From the NCBI GenBank assembly GCA_934045075.1, contig OW203736.1, forward strand, positions 22,979,805 through 23,043,804: DNA of 64,000 nt. Direction: 5' to 3'. This document shows positions 8,815 through 16,709 of this stretch, piece after piece. Each line of letters begins with the position of its first letter. Within the stretch, counting starts at the first letter, position 1. Source of the stretch: Yponomeuta sedellus (Eukaryota > Arthropoda > Insecta > Lepidoptera > Yponomeutidae). The position numbers and the translations under genes were made by a program. The notes beneath the pieces were generated by a model that saw only the letters and a list, made by a program, of their open reading frames with translations, made no database searches and was not told where the DNA came from.

Positions 8815-9957
8815 ATGGAAGCAGCACAATTTAAAGAGAAATTACCCCAGGAGGGTACCGGCACCACCGGTGTCGGAGAATCCCTCTCCGAGCTTCTTAG
8901 CTCGGGCAGTCCCACGTATTCTGGGGGGGACAAAATTATGCTGGATGTTGACAGGGAGAAGGAGAAGGAGAGAGAGAAGGATGAGGGGAAGAAGGAGAGA
9001 GATGAGGAAAGGGAGAAGGAGATGGACGACGCAGAGAGGGAAAAGCAGCGGATCATCGCTAGCTGCTTCGCTGTTCCCGCCGTAGTAGAGTTGGAGCGAA
9101 TGTCAGAGGCAGGCTATGAGTCCGACTGCTCACAGGCCTCCCAATGGTCCACTGGCTCTGCTCGAAAGAGGAAACGGGAGAGTGCGGTGCCTGTCATTGC
9201 CACTAGGGATGCGAAAAGGGCGAGGGGTAAGCGGCCCCCACTGGACGAGAGCGTTGACTTGACGCAGCCTCCGCCAGTCACACGCACGTCCCTGAGCCTT
9301 CCCGCGCCTGAAGACCTCGCGGAGCATATGAGGCAGCAACCAACAGCTGATCTCGGGGCTCAAGTCAATGAAAAAATGACGGTGGTCGAATCGATCGCGG
9401 CAAAATCCACGAACCTCAAAGGGTTCTTGGTGAGGGAGCTGCGGGTCGCGGCAAGAACCGCCAGGGCAGCCATGGAGGAGATGGCGCAGCGCACTAGCAC
9501 CGAAAGGGAGCAGCAGCTCGAAAGAGAGAATGCTTCCTTGCGCTCGCAACTGGCTGCCCTCCAGATGCAGGTGTCCGACCTTGCCGCCGAGGTGGACAGT
9601 ATGCGTCGAAAAGACGCTAAGAAGGCTGCCAGCCCACCCCGAGTTTCTCAGCCCCAGGGTTCCTTTTTGGAACAGGTCGGGGCAATCATAGACTCGAAAC
9701 TTGCAGCCTTTAAAGCGGAAATCTTTCCTGACCGGGTCACCCGCCCTGCGCTGGAAGTAAGGGAGAAAGTTGCAGCCAAAACTGCCGGCAGCACACCACC
9801 AACAACCAAAGCCGCCCCCGCGCCTGATGTAAACCAGAAACCCGCGAGAAGGCAGAGGAAAAAGAAGACTGGTCAAAAACCCCTCCCAGTAGAACCACTG
9901 CCCCCAGTATCCCCTGCCTGTCGTAGGAGCCGACTAAAAGGGGGCCCAGCCCTGTAG
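8815..9957 (+). CDS. Truncated ORF1-like protein of C2
   Basis: A 380-residue protein from the ATG at 8815; the frame is open slightly upstream, but only from a TTG. The N-terminal third holds a Lys/Glu/Arg-rich stretch that is probably helical. A middle segment with AAKSTNLKG and the following coiled coil (a leucine-rich REL..LRSQLAALQ pattern) align with the equivalent segments of family A (KSKNIKG) and family E (KSKNLKG). A basic region follows. The RRM-like domain and the three zinc knuckles of full ORF1 proteins are missing. The frame ends exactly where it runs into the hairpin-forming 3' region, so the C-terminus was probably lost when the internal deletion formed. Its role, if made, could be RNA packaging or interference with ORF1 assembly; that is inference. 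Confidence 0.7.
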   Translation: MEAAQFKEKLPQEGTGTTGVGESLSELLSSGSPTYSGGDKIMLDVDREKEKEREKDEGKKERDEEREKEMDDAEREKQRIIASCFAVPAVVELERMSEAGYESDCSQASQWSTGSARKRKRESAVPVIATRDAKRARGKRPPLDESVDLTQPPPVTRTSLSLPAPEDLAEHMRQQPTADLGAQVNEKMTVVESIAAKSTNLKGFLVRELRVAARTARAAMEEMAQRTSTEREQQLERENASLRSQLAALQMQVSDLAAEVDSMRRKDAKKAASPPRVSQPQGSFLEQVGAIIDSKLAAFKAEIFPDRVTRPALEVREKVAAKTAGSTPPTTKAAPAPDVNQKPARRQRKKKTGQKPLPVEPLPPVSPACRRSRLKGGPAL

Positions 9958-10019
9958 TCCCGGGCTTAGAATAGGGCTACGGTATCTCCTGCCTGTCGTA
10001 AGAGGCGACTAAAAGGAGA
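9911..10019 (+). promoter_or_regulatory. Two copies of a conserved hairpin motif in the C2 3' region
   Basis: Copies lie at 9911-9944 and 9985-10019. Each has the inner pair GTCG/CGAC (9920-9923 with 9931-9934; 9994-9997 with 10006-10009). The outer stems differ: CCCCT/AGGGG in the first and TCTCCT/AGGAGA in the second, so pairing is kept while bases change. The first copy overlaps the end of the ORF1-like frame. Confidence 0.6.
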
Positions 10020-10240
10020 CTCCGGGGTCGTGGGTGGTGAGAGTGGGGGCTCAAGCCACCGGTCCAAGCGACCCCGTGGAGGCGGCGGTGTGTGGTGGCC
10101 GCACACTGCCGTTTGGTGAGGCTGTCCCGGCATAGCCGGTTGCGAGAACGGGTGCGTAAGGCACTGTGCGCGAGGGCTCCGGTGTGTTCATTGAGATCCC
10201 GGAGCCCTCCTCCACACGCACGGAGAGGGCCACCGGGGGG

Positions 10241-10320
10241 GTTTTAGTTGGTAAGAATCCAACATAACCCGGCTTTCCCCCCAGGAAGTCGGGTATCTTT
10301 CGAAGATTTCCCCCCCGTCA
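10241..10320 (+). promoter_or_regulatory. Structured 3' terminus of C2
   Basis: Stem I is GTTGG (10247-10251) with CCAAC (10259-10263), a third compensated version of the stem. A CCCGG..CGGG stem and an ATCTT/AAGAT stem follow. Confidence 0.7.
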
Positions 10321-10332
10321 ACAACAAAAAAA

Positions 10333-10370
10333 GGTTAGGTTAGGTTAGGTTAGGTTAGGTTAGGTTAGGT
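10333..10370 (+). repeat. Telomeric TTAGG tract between opposite-orientation elements
   Basis: The C2 tail (A-run) lies to the left and the poly(T) of minus-strand N1 to the right, so the two elements face each other tail to tail across this tract. Confidence 0.95.
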
Positions 10371-10385
10371 TTTTTTTTTTTTTTT

Positions 10386-10500
10386 GGTAACGCGGGGGAA
10401 TGCATTTACGCACTTCACCACTCTGCTGTCAGGGGACAACAGAGCGGCTTCGTGTGGGACTCCCAGCCCGAGGGCTGGACTACCCACTAAACCCCCGCGG
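10386..10500 (-). promoter_or_regulatory. Structured 3' terminus of N elements
   Basis: On the + strand GTGGG (10454-10458) pairs with CCCAC (10483-10487), around a CCAG..CTGG inner hairpin. A CTCTGCTG..CAGAG stem and a TGC..GCA stem lie nearer the poly(T). The same string next to the tail (GGTAACGCGGGGGAATGC) closes nearly all N copies, and L1 has it with a single substitution. Confidence 0.78.
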
Positions 10501-11211
10501 TGATCCTCCTCTCCTCTACCGGGTCGCGGGGTAGGCCAAAGGTTAAGTCACCGCGACCCGGCAAGAGGTCGCCCCACTGGAGGGGCTCGACTGGTGGGGG
10601 AGCCAGAGTGGCTCCCCAGCGGCGCCCCCTGCCCCATCGCAACGACGGAGCAAGGGAACGCCGCGTCTCCTCAGGGGGGCCATATAGGCCCCCATACGCT
10701 CCAATGCGCCGCCCCCCCCCATCCCATTGCTAAAACAATGGGACTAGAGGGGGGCGGCGCATCGCTGCGAGGCCCGTCGCGTCGCTCACCAGCGCTTCTC
10801 TGAGAACAGAGAAGGTGGAGAGCGAGCGCGCGGGCCCTCTCTGTGCTGGAAGGCACCCCCGGATCACGCAGGGGCGCCCTCCGGCCCGCCGTGTTAGAGG
10901 CGGAGAGTCCCCTGACCCCCCGCCCACGGCACTGATCCGACTGGTACGAGGCGCCCGGAGGCGCCCCCCCCAGCCGGACCTCCTCCTCTTGGTCGCTTGG
11001 GTCCCACTCCACGGTGTGAAGCAGGGCCCAAGCGACTAAACGGTCGCAGGGGACAGGGAGAGAGGCGCACCGCAATATCAGCACTCCTCTTCCCCTGCGC
11101 CCCCACCGCGTCCGCCATCAACCGGTGGCGGCCCCGGTAAGGCCGCGGCAGGCAGGGAGAGCGGCGCACCGTAATACCGGCACTCCTCTCCCGCCGCGGC
11201 CTCCTCCCTTC

Positions 11212-11280
11212 GGCTGCGATGCCGCCCATACGGCATCGCAGCCCGCCTCAGTGGCGGTGCTGCCCATACAGCACCGCCAC
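11212..11280 (-). other. Twin CCCATA-loop hairpins of N long forms
   Basis: Two perfect hairpins in a row share the loop CCCATA on the + strand (TATGGG in the RNA) but have unrelated stems: 13 bp (11212-11224 with 11231-11243) and 12 bp (11251-11262 with 11269-11280). Several short N copies keep only the second; others keep neither. Confidence 0.75.
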
Positions 11281-11369
11281 CTACTGACCGCTCGACTCGC
11301 AAGCGAGGAGCGGTCCCTCCGCGGTTGCTCTTGGTTTCACCGTGGGTGTGTTCCCGCCCGTAGGCCCCC

Positions 11370-11418
11370 ACGGCTACTTAGCCCCCTCGCCACGACAAGG
11401 CGGCAACCGTCGAGGGGG
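11370..11418 (-). ncRNA. Candidate HDV-like double-pseudoknot fold at the N 5' end
   Basis: Read on the minus strand: CCCCCTC (11418-11412) pairs with GAGGGGG (11388-11382). ACGGTT (11410-11405) pairs with AGCCGT (11375-11370). GCC (11404-11402) pairs with GGC (11391-11389). A CTAA string follows the second half of the first stem. This is the P1-P2-P3 nesting order of HDV-like ribozymes found at the 5' ends of R2 and other LINEs. There is no obvious P4. Other copies have CTTTAG instead of CTAAG, which would not fit the usual C-N-R-A joining segment. Treat as a hypothesis. Confidence 0.35.
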
Positions 11419-11457
11419 AGGTTAGGTTAGGTTAGGTTAGGTTAGGTTAGGTTAGGT
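11419..11457 (+). repeat. Telomeric TTAGG tract
   Basis: About seven to eight units between N1 and N2. Confidence 0.95.
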
Positions 11458-12283
11458 TTTTTTTTTTTTGGTAACGCGGGGGAATGCATTTACGCACTTC
11501 ACCGCTCTGCTGTCAGGGGACAACAGAGCGGCTTCGTGTGGGACTCCCAGCGACACGGAGCTGGCATAACCTCCGTGACGACTGGACTACCCACTAAACC
11601 CCCGCGGTGATCCTCCTCTCCTCTACCGGGTCGCGGGGTAGGCCATAGGCTAAATCACCGCGACCCGGCAAGAGGTCGCCCCTCCGCGTGAGGGGCTCGA
11701 CTGGTGGGGGAGCCAGAGTGGCTCCCCAGCGGCGCCCCCTGCCCCATCGCAACGCCTCATACGATGGGGCAAGGAAACGCCGCGTCTCCTCAGGGGGGCC
11801 GTATAGGCCCCCATACGCTCCAACGCGCCGCCCTCCCCCGACCCATTGCCCATACAATAGGACAAGAGGAGGGCGGCGCATCGCTGCGAGGCCCGTCGCG
11901 TCGCTCACCAGCGCTTCTCTGATGAAACAGAGAAGGTGGAGAGCGAGCGCGCGGGCCCTCTCTGTGCTGGAAGGCACCCCCGGATCACGCAGGGGCGCCT
12001 TCCAGCCCGCCGTGTTAGAGGCGGAGGGTCCCCTGACCCTCCGCCCACGGCCCTCTGGTCCGACTGGTACGAGGCGCACGAGGCGCCCCCCCCAGCCGGA
12101 CCTCCTACTCTTGGTCGCCTGGGTCCCGCTCCACGGTGTGAAGCAGGGCCCAAGCGACGCCACCTCCGACCGCTCCAAGGAGCGGTCCCTCCGTGGTTGC
12201 TCTTAGTTTCACCGTGGGTGGCCGTCCAACACCCACGGCTACTTAGCCCCCTCGCCACGACAAGGCGGCAACCGTCGAGGGGG
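11458..12283 (-). mobile_element. N2: short N element with extended 3' arm
   Basis: Same 5' and 3' ends as N1, but without the long hairpin block near the 5' end. The inner hairpin of the 3' terminus is replaced by a longer arm (GCGACACGG..CCTCCGTG) that keeps the CCAG/CTGG base. Confidence 0.83.
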
Positions 12284-12288
12284 AGGTT

Positions 12289-12291
<3 letters not shown>

Positions 12292-12322
<31 letters not shown>

Positions 12323-13351
12323 GTAACGCGGGGGAATGCATTTACGCACTTCACCACTCTGCTGTCAGGGGACAACAGAGCGGCTTCGTGTGGGACTCCC
12401 AGCCCGAGGGCTGGACTACCCACTAAACCCCCGCGGTGATCCTCCTCTCCTCTACCGGGTCGCGGGGTAGGCCAAAGGTTAAATCACCGCGACCCGGCAA
12501 GAGGTCGCCCCTCCGCGTGAGGGGCTCGACTGGTGGGGGAGCCAGAGTGGCTCCCCAGCGGCGCCCCCTGCCCCATCGCTACGACGGGGCAAGGAAACGC
12601 CGCGTCTCCTCGGGGGGGCCATAAAGGCCCCCATACGCTCCAATGCGCCGCCCCCCCACATCACATTGCTAAAACAATGGGACTAGAGGGGGCGGCGCAT
12701 CGCTGCGAGGCCCGTCGCGTCGCTCACCAGCGCTTCTCTGAGGACAGAGAAGGCGGAGAGCGAGCGCGCGGGCCCTCTCTGTGCCGGAAGGCACCCCCGG
12801 ATCACGCAGGGGCGCCTTCCGGCCCGCCGTGTTAGAGGCGGAGGGTCCCCTGACCCTCCGCCCACGGCCCTCTGGTCCGACTGGTACGAGACGCACGAAG
12901 GCGCCCCCCCCAGCCGGACCTCCTACTCTTGGTCGCCTGGGTCCCGCTCCACGGTGTGAAGCAGGGCCCAAGCGACTAAACGGTCGCAGGGGATAGGGAG
13001 AGAGGCGCACCGCAATACCAGCACTCCTCTTCCCCTGCGACCCCACCGCGTCCGCCATCAGCCGGTGGCGGCCCCGGTAAGGCCGCGGCAGGCAGGGAGA
13101 GCGGCGCACCGTAATACCGGCACTCCTCTCCCGCCGCGGCCTCCTCCTTACGGCTGCGATGCCGCCCATACGGCATCGCAGCCCGCCTCAGTGGCGGTGC
13201 TGCCCATACAGCACCGCCACCTACTGACCGCTCAACTCGCAAGCGAGGAGCGGTCCCTCCGCGGTTGCTCTTTGTTTCACCGTGGTCCCGCAACCACGGC
13301 TACTAAAGCCCCCTCGCCACGACAAGGCGGCAACCGTCGAGGGGGAGGGGG
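12292..13351 (-). mobile_element. N3: long N element
   Basis: Compact 3' arm and full hairpin block including both CCCATA hairpins. It has the longest poly(T) of the N set (about 30) and a doubled GGGGGA at the 5' border. Confidence 0.85.
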
Positions 13352-13399
13352 AGGTTAGGTTAGGTTAGGTTAGGTTAGGTTAGGTTAGGTTAGGTTAGG
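13352..13399 (+). repeat. Telomeric TTAGG tract (one of the two longest)
   Basis: Nearly ten units. The 5' ends of N3 (minus) and D1 (plus) face each other across it. Confidence 0.96.
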
Positions 13400-16093
13400 C
13401 TCTGGGCGGCCTCCTCCGGTCTCTCCCTCTTGAACAGGGGGAGCGTTCACACGTGCGTGCGACGGCGGGGCGGGTCAGTCGTGGATGTCACCTTTGCATC
13501 CCCCGCACTAGCTGCGCGTGTGGACAACTGGCGGGTGGACATGGTGGAGACTTTCTCGGACCACCGCTACGTGCGGTTCGAGATCTCCACCCAGAGCCCC
13601 CAGGGAGGGGCCCCGCCGGGCCAATCCCCATTCCCTCGGTGGGCTCTCGTCCACCTAGACAGGGAGGCAGCCGGGGAGGCGGCCTTCGTCCAGGACTGGC
13701 TTTCGCCGGCGCTAAATGTCCTGGACGTGGACGCCGCCGCGGCCGGGCTGAGGGGTTCGTTGACCGAGGTATGCAACTCAAGCATGCCTCGGTCACGTCG
13801 TCGGCCCCCCCGACGCGCCGTCCACTGGTGGTCCGAGGAGTTGGCGGGTCTCCGGACCGACTGCGTGGCGGCCCGTCGGGAGTACGCCAGGAGTCGGCGG
13901 CGGCGAGTGCGCGACCAGGCCAACGAGGACCGCCTTTACGACCTATACGTGGGCGCAAAGGGGGTCCTCAGGTCTGCAATACTCGCCGCCCAGGACTCGT
14001 CACGAGACGAGCTCCTGGAGGGTCTCGACAACGACCCTTTTGGGAGGCCGTATAAGGCGGCGCGGAACAAACTGCGCCCCTTTGGCCCCCCACTGTCGGA
14101 GACCCTCGAGCCGGCATTGCTGGACGGGGTGGTCCGGTCCCTGTTTCCGGACAGGGCCAACTTCACCCCGCCAGTGATGGATCCTCCCCGGGCCGAAGCT
14201 CAGCAGGAGGAGGAGGAGGTCCCTCCTCTCACGGAGGCCGAATTCTGTGCGGTGGCGCTCCGCCTCCGCGCGAAGAAGACGGCCCCCGGGCCGGATGGCG
14301 TCCCCGCTAGGGTGGTGGCAATAGCTGCCACCCGGATGGTGGACAGATTTCGGGACCTCTTCGACGCGTGTCTTGCGTCGGGGAGGTTCCCGAAACCTTG
14401 GAAGGAGGGGCAGTTGTGCCTCCTTCGTAAGGAAGGGCGCCCGGCGGACTCCCCCTCGGCATACCGGCCCATCGTCTTGCTCGATGAGGTCGGTAAGATG
14501 TTCGAGGGGATCATCGCCGGCCGCCTGAACGAGCACCTGCGCGTGGTCGGGCCGGACCTCTCGGACGCTCAGTACGGTTTCCGGACTGAGCGTTCGACAG
14601 TGGACGCCCTGGCCCTACTAAAGGGCCAGGTGAAGGAGGCCATGGGCGCCGGGGATGGAGTGTTGGCTGTGTCTTTCGACATAGCCAACGCTTTCAACTC
14701 CATCCCCCATCCCACCGTCCTCGAGGCGCTCCGTTTCCACGGAGTGCCTCGATATTTGCGGGGCCTTCTGGCGAACTACTTGGAGGACCGAGTGGTCCTC
14801 CTCGTGGACAAGGCTGGCCGGCTCCGGCGATATAGCGTCGAATCCGGTGTTCCGCAAGGGTCGGTCTTAGGACCTCTTCTCTGGAACATCGGGTTCGACT
14901 GGTTGTTGCGGGGAACCCTCCTCCGGGGCACGAGCGTCATCTGCTATGCAGATGACACTCTCCTCACCGCCCGGGGAGGGAACTTTTGGGAGGCGGCCAG
15001 TTTGGCCTCGGCGGGCGGATCCTTAACAGCCGGGAGGATCCGCCGCCTAGGGCTGAGGGTGGCGCTGCACAAGACCGAGGCCGTGTTTTTTCACGGTCCC
15101 AAGCAGCGCCTCCCGCCTGACGCCCACATCTTCGTGGAAGGCGTCAGGGTTGAGGTGAAGGCCCAGATGAAATATCTGGGCCTGACTCTGGACAGCAGGT
15201 GGCGCTTCGGTCCGCACTTCAGCGGACTGTCGTCGCGCCTGCTGAAGGCGGCGAGGGCCCTCTCATGGCTCATGCCGAATTTGGGAGGGCCGAGTGGGCG
15301 ATGCCGGCGGCTGTACGCCGGCATTCTGAGGAGCATGGCCCTGTACGGGGCGCCCATCTGGGCAGACTCCCTCCAGAGGAGGGAAAATGCCACAGCGCTC
15401 CGGGCGCCTCAAAGGGCCATCGCCCAGAGGGTGGCGCGAAGCTACCGCTCGGTAGGCTTCGCGGCAGCCTGCGCTCTGGCGGGCACCCCGCCTTGGGAGC
15501 TAGAGGCGTGGGTGCTCGCCAGAGTGCACGAATGGACGGCGGCGCGAAGAGCGCGCGGGGAGCGCCCCGCTCCTGAGGAACGGGCGGCCGTCAGGCGGGA
15601 GGCGATGGAAGCCGTCATCCACCACTGGAGGGCGGCCCTCGCCACCGCAACGTTTGGCCGCCGAACCCTGGATGCGCTCGGGCCGGTCCTTCAGGACTGG
15701 CTTGAGCGGTCGCACGGTTTCCTCTCTTTCCGGCTGGTGCAGGTGCTGTCCGGGCACGGATGCTTCGGTTCGTACCTGCACCGGATCGGGAGAGAGGAAA
15801 GTCCGGGGTGCCAGGACTGCGGCGCGGCGTACGACACGGCGCAGCACATCCTTGAGGTGTGCCCGTCGCTGTCCGAGCGGCGCCGCAGTCTAATCGCCGT
15901 GGTTGGGCCGGACCTCTCGCTGCCCGGCTTGGTAAATGCCATGCTGGGTAGCGAGGAGGCGTGGACGGCGGTCGCCTCCTTCTGTGAGGACGTGATGTCG
16001 CAGAGGGAGGAGGCGGAGCGCGCGCGGGAGAACGATCCTCTCGCGCCGCTGCTCCGCCGTCGAAAGAGGGGCGGGAGAGGGCGGACACGTTAG
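13400..16093 (+). CDS. Family-D ORF2, 5'-truncated (C-terminal endonuclease + RT)
   Basis: About 897 codons remain open; the frame runs right up to the TTAGG border at 13400, and no true start codon is left. The endonuclease tail keeps LNRGSVHTC, SVVDVTF and SDHRYVRF but lacks the N-terminal catalytic Asn and Glu. The RT keeps KTAPGPDG, FDIANAFNS, GVPQGSVLGP and CYADD. The C-terminal knuckle CQDCGAAYDTAQH..C is complete, followed by a basic tail. With no ORF1 and half an endonuclease it should be unable to retrotranspose, although no stop interrupts it, so the insertion is young. Part of the C-terminus is duplicated at 18571-18946. Confidence 0.88.
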   Translation, partial: LWAASSGLSLLNRGSVHTCVRRRGGSVVDVTFASPALAARVDNWRVDMVETFSDHRYVRFEISTQSPQGGAPPGQSPFPRWALVHLDREAAGEAAFVQDWLSPALNVLDVDAAAAGLRGSLTEVCNSSMPRSRRRPPRRAVHWWSEELAGLRTDCVAARREYARSRRRRVRDQANEDRLYDLYVGAKGVLRSAILAAQDSSRDELLEGLDNDPFGRPYKAARNKLRPFGPPLSETLEPALLDGVVRSLFPDRANFTPPVMDPPRAEAQQEEEEVPPLTEAEFCAVALRLRAKKTAPGPDGVPARVVAIAATRMVDRFRDLFDACLASGRFPKPWKEGQLCLLRKEGRPADSPSAYRPIVLLDEVGKMFEGIIAGRLNEHLRVVGPDLSDAQYGFRTERSTVDALALLKGQVKEAMGAGDGVLAVSFDIANAFNSIPHPTVLEALRFHGVPRYLRGLLANYLEDRVVLLVDKAGRLRRYSVESGVPQGSVLGPLLWNIGFDWLLRGTLLRGTSVICYADDTLLTARGGNFWEAASLASAGGSLTAGRIRRLGLRVALHKTEAVFFHGPKQRLPPDAHIFVEGVRVEVKAQMKYLGLTLDSRWRFGPHFSGLSSRLLKAARALSWLMPNLGGPSGRCRRLYAGILRSMALYGAPIWADSLQRRENATALRAPQRAIAQRVARSYRSVGFAAACALAGTPPWELEAWVLARVHEWTAARRARGERPAPEERAAVRREAMEAVIHHWRAALATATFGRRTLDALGPVLQDWLERSHGFLSFRLVQVLSGHGCFGSYLHRIGREESPGCQDCGAAYDTAQHILEVCPSLSERRRSLIAVVGPDLSLPGLVNAMLGSEEAWTAVASFCEDVMSQREEAERARENDPLAPLLRRRKRGGRGRTR

Positions 16094-16454
16094 CGTCCCC
16101 CCTTCCTCTCGCTCCATGGTGATGAGCAGCGGGCGACAGGTGCGGGGGCGCCCTCGCCCGCATTGCACCGCTCATCACCGAGCCGTACGAGGATGACCGA
16201 GCACCCACGGTTGTCCTCGGGCCCCTCCCCGTAAAGGGCGGGGCGCGTCGGGCCCGCCGTGCCTAGGCGGGCAACACCGGCGGGGGACTGGAAGTAAAGG
16301 CTGTGCCGGTTTCCCAGACCCCCGCCACTAAAGGCGACGAGGGGTGCCGCTGGGTTGTTTAGTGGGTATACCGGGAATCGCTTTCCCGGGGAGTCCCACA
16401 TACTCTCTCCCGTCCCCCGACGGGGGGGAGATGCGTAACGCATTTTTCCCAGCG
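16094..16454 (+). other. Family-D 3' UTR with structured terminus
   Basis: Non-coding. Terminal stem I pairs GTGGG (16362-16366) with CCCAC (16395-16399) around a CCGGGAA/TTCCCGG hairpin. Then follow a CTCCCGT..ACGGGGGGGAG stem and ATGCGTAACGCAT, which folds on itself. Confidence 0.75.
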
Positions 16455-16507
<53 letters not shown>

Positions 16508-16509
<2 letters not shown>

Positions 16510-16535
16510 TTAGGTTAGGTTAGGTTAGGTTAGTC
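16508..16535 (+). repeat. Telomeric TTAGG tract
   Basis: About five units ending in an unusual TCTAGTCTG junction that is repeated exactly at the A3 border near 19386. Confidence 0.93.
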
Positions 16536-16709
16536 TAGTCTGCGTCGGTACGCCATTGCGAGTAGATGTGTGCGCTGTTCGCTACTTTGCAAATAAGTAC
16601 CCGCAGCAATTGCTTTTGTTTATTTATTAGTAAATAAAAGTGTGAAGTGCCTGCATACGTGTGCATCTGTGTTTGGCGTGTGCGTGCGTAGTGCACGTTA
16701 TAAGCTACG

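Larger units (their letters stand above)
8347..10332 (+). mobile_element. C2: ORF1-only non-autonomous LINE (half-LINE)
   Basis: A complete-looking element between TTAGG tracts. It has a ~470-base 5' UTR that begins like F2 and F3, a single ORF1-like gene (8815-9957), a ~360-base 3' region and a short A-rich tail (ACAACAAAAAAA). There is no trace of ORF2. It therefore cannot reverse-transcribe itself and must use another element's enzyme. The 3' end carries the common three-hairpin architecture. Confidence 0.82.
10371..11418 (-). mobile_element. N1: non-coding minus-strand telomeric retroelement (long form, reference copy)
   Basis: Read on the minus strand it starts at the TTAGG border with a CCCCCTCG hairpin region and runs ~1.03 kb as a chain of hairpins. 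It ends with the three-hairpin 3' terminus and a 15-base poly(A), seen here as poly(T) at 10371-10385. Left flank GGTT and right flank AGGTTAGG fit insertion at TT/AGG. No frame is conserved between copies. The 3' end matches that of L1, a truncated autonomous LINE in the same array, so L1's family is the likely enzyme source. The long form carries an extra block of paired repeats (about 11040-11285). Confidence 0.85.
13400..16507 (+). mobile_element. D1: 5'-truncated family-D telomeric LINE
   Basis: It begins inside the endonuclease coding region directly at the TTAGG border and continues through RT to a ~360-base 3' UTR, the three-hairpin terminus and a 53-base poly(A). 5' truncation from incomplete reverse transcription explains the missing ORF1. 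It is clearly related to families A, E and L1 but is its own family. Confidence 0.9.

Noticed and set aside
10386..13340. Many open frames of 60-200 codons in N elements, on both strands
   Set aside because: They shift, fuse or break between copies through small indels that leave the RNA hairpins intact; GC-rich DNA with few stops gives such frames by chance.
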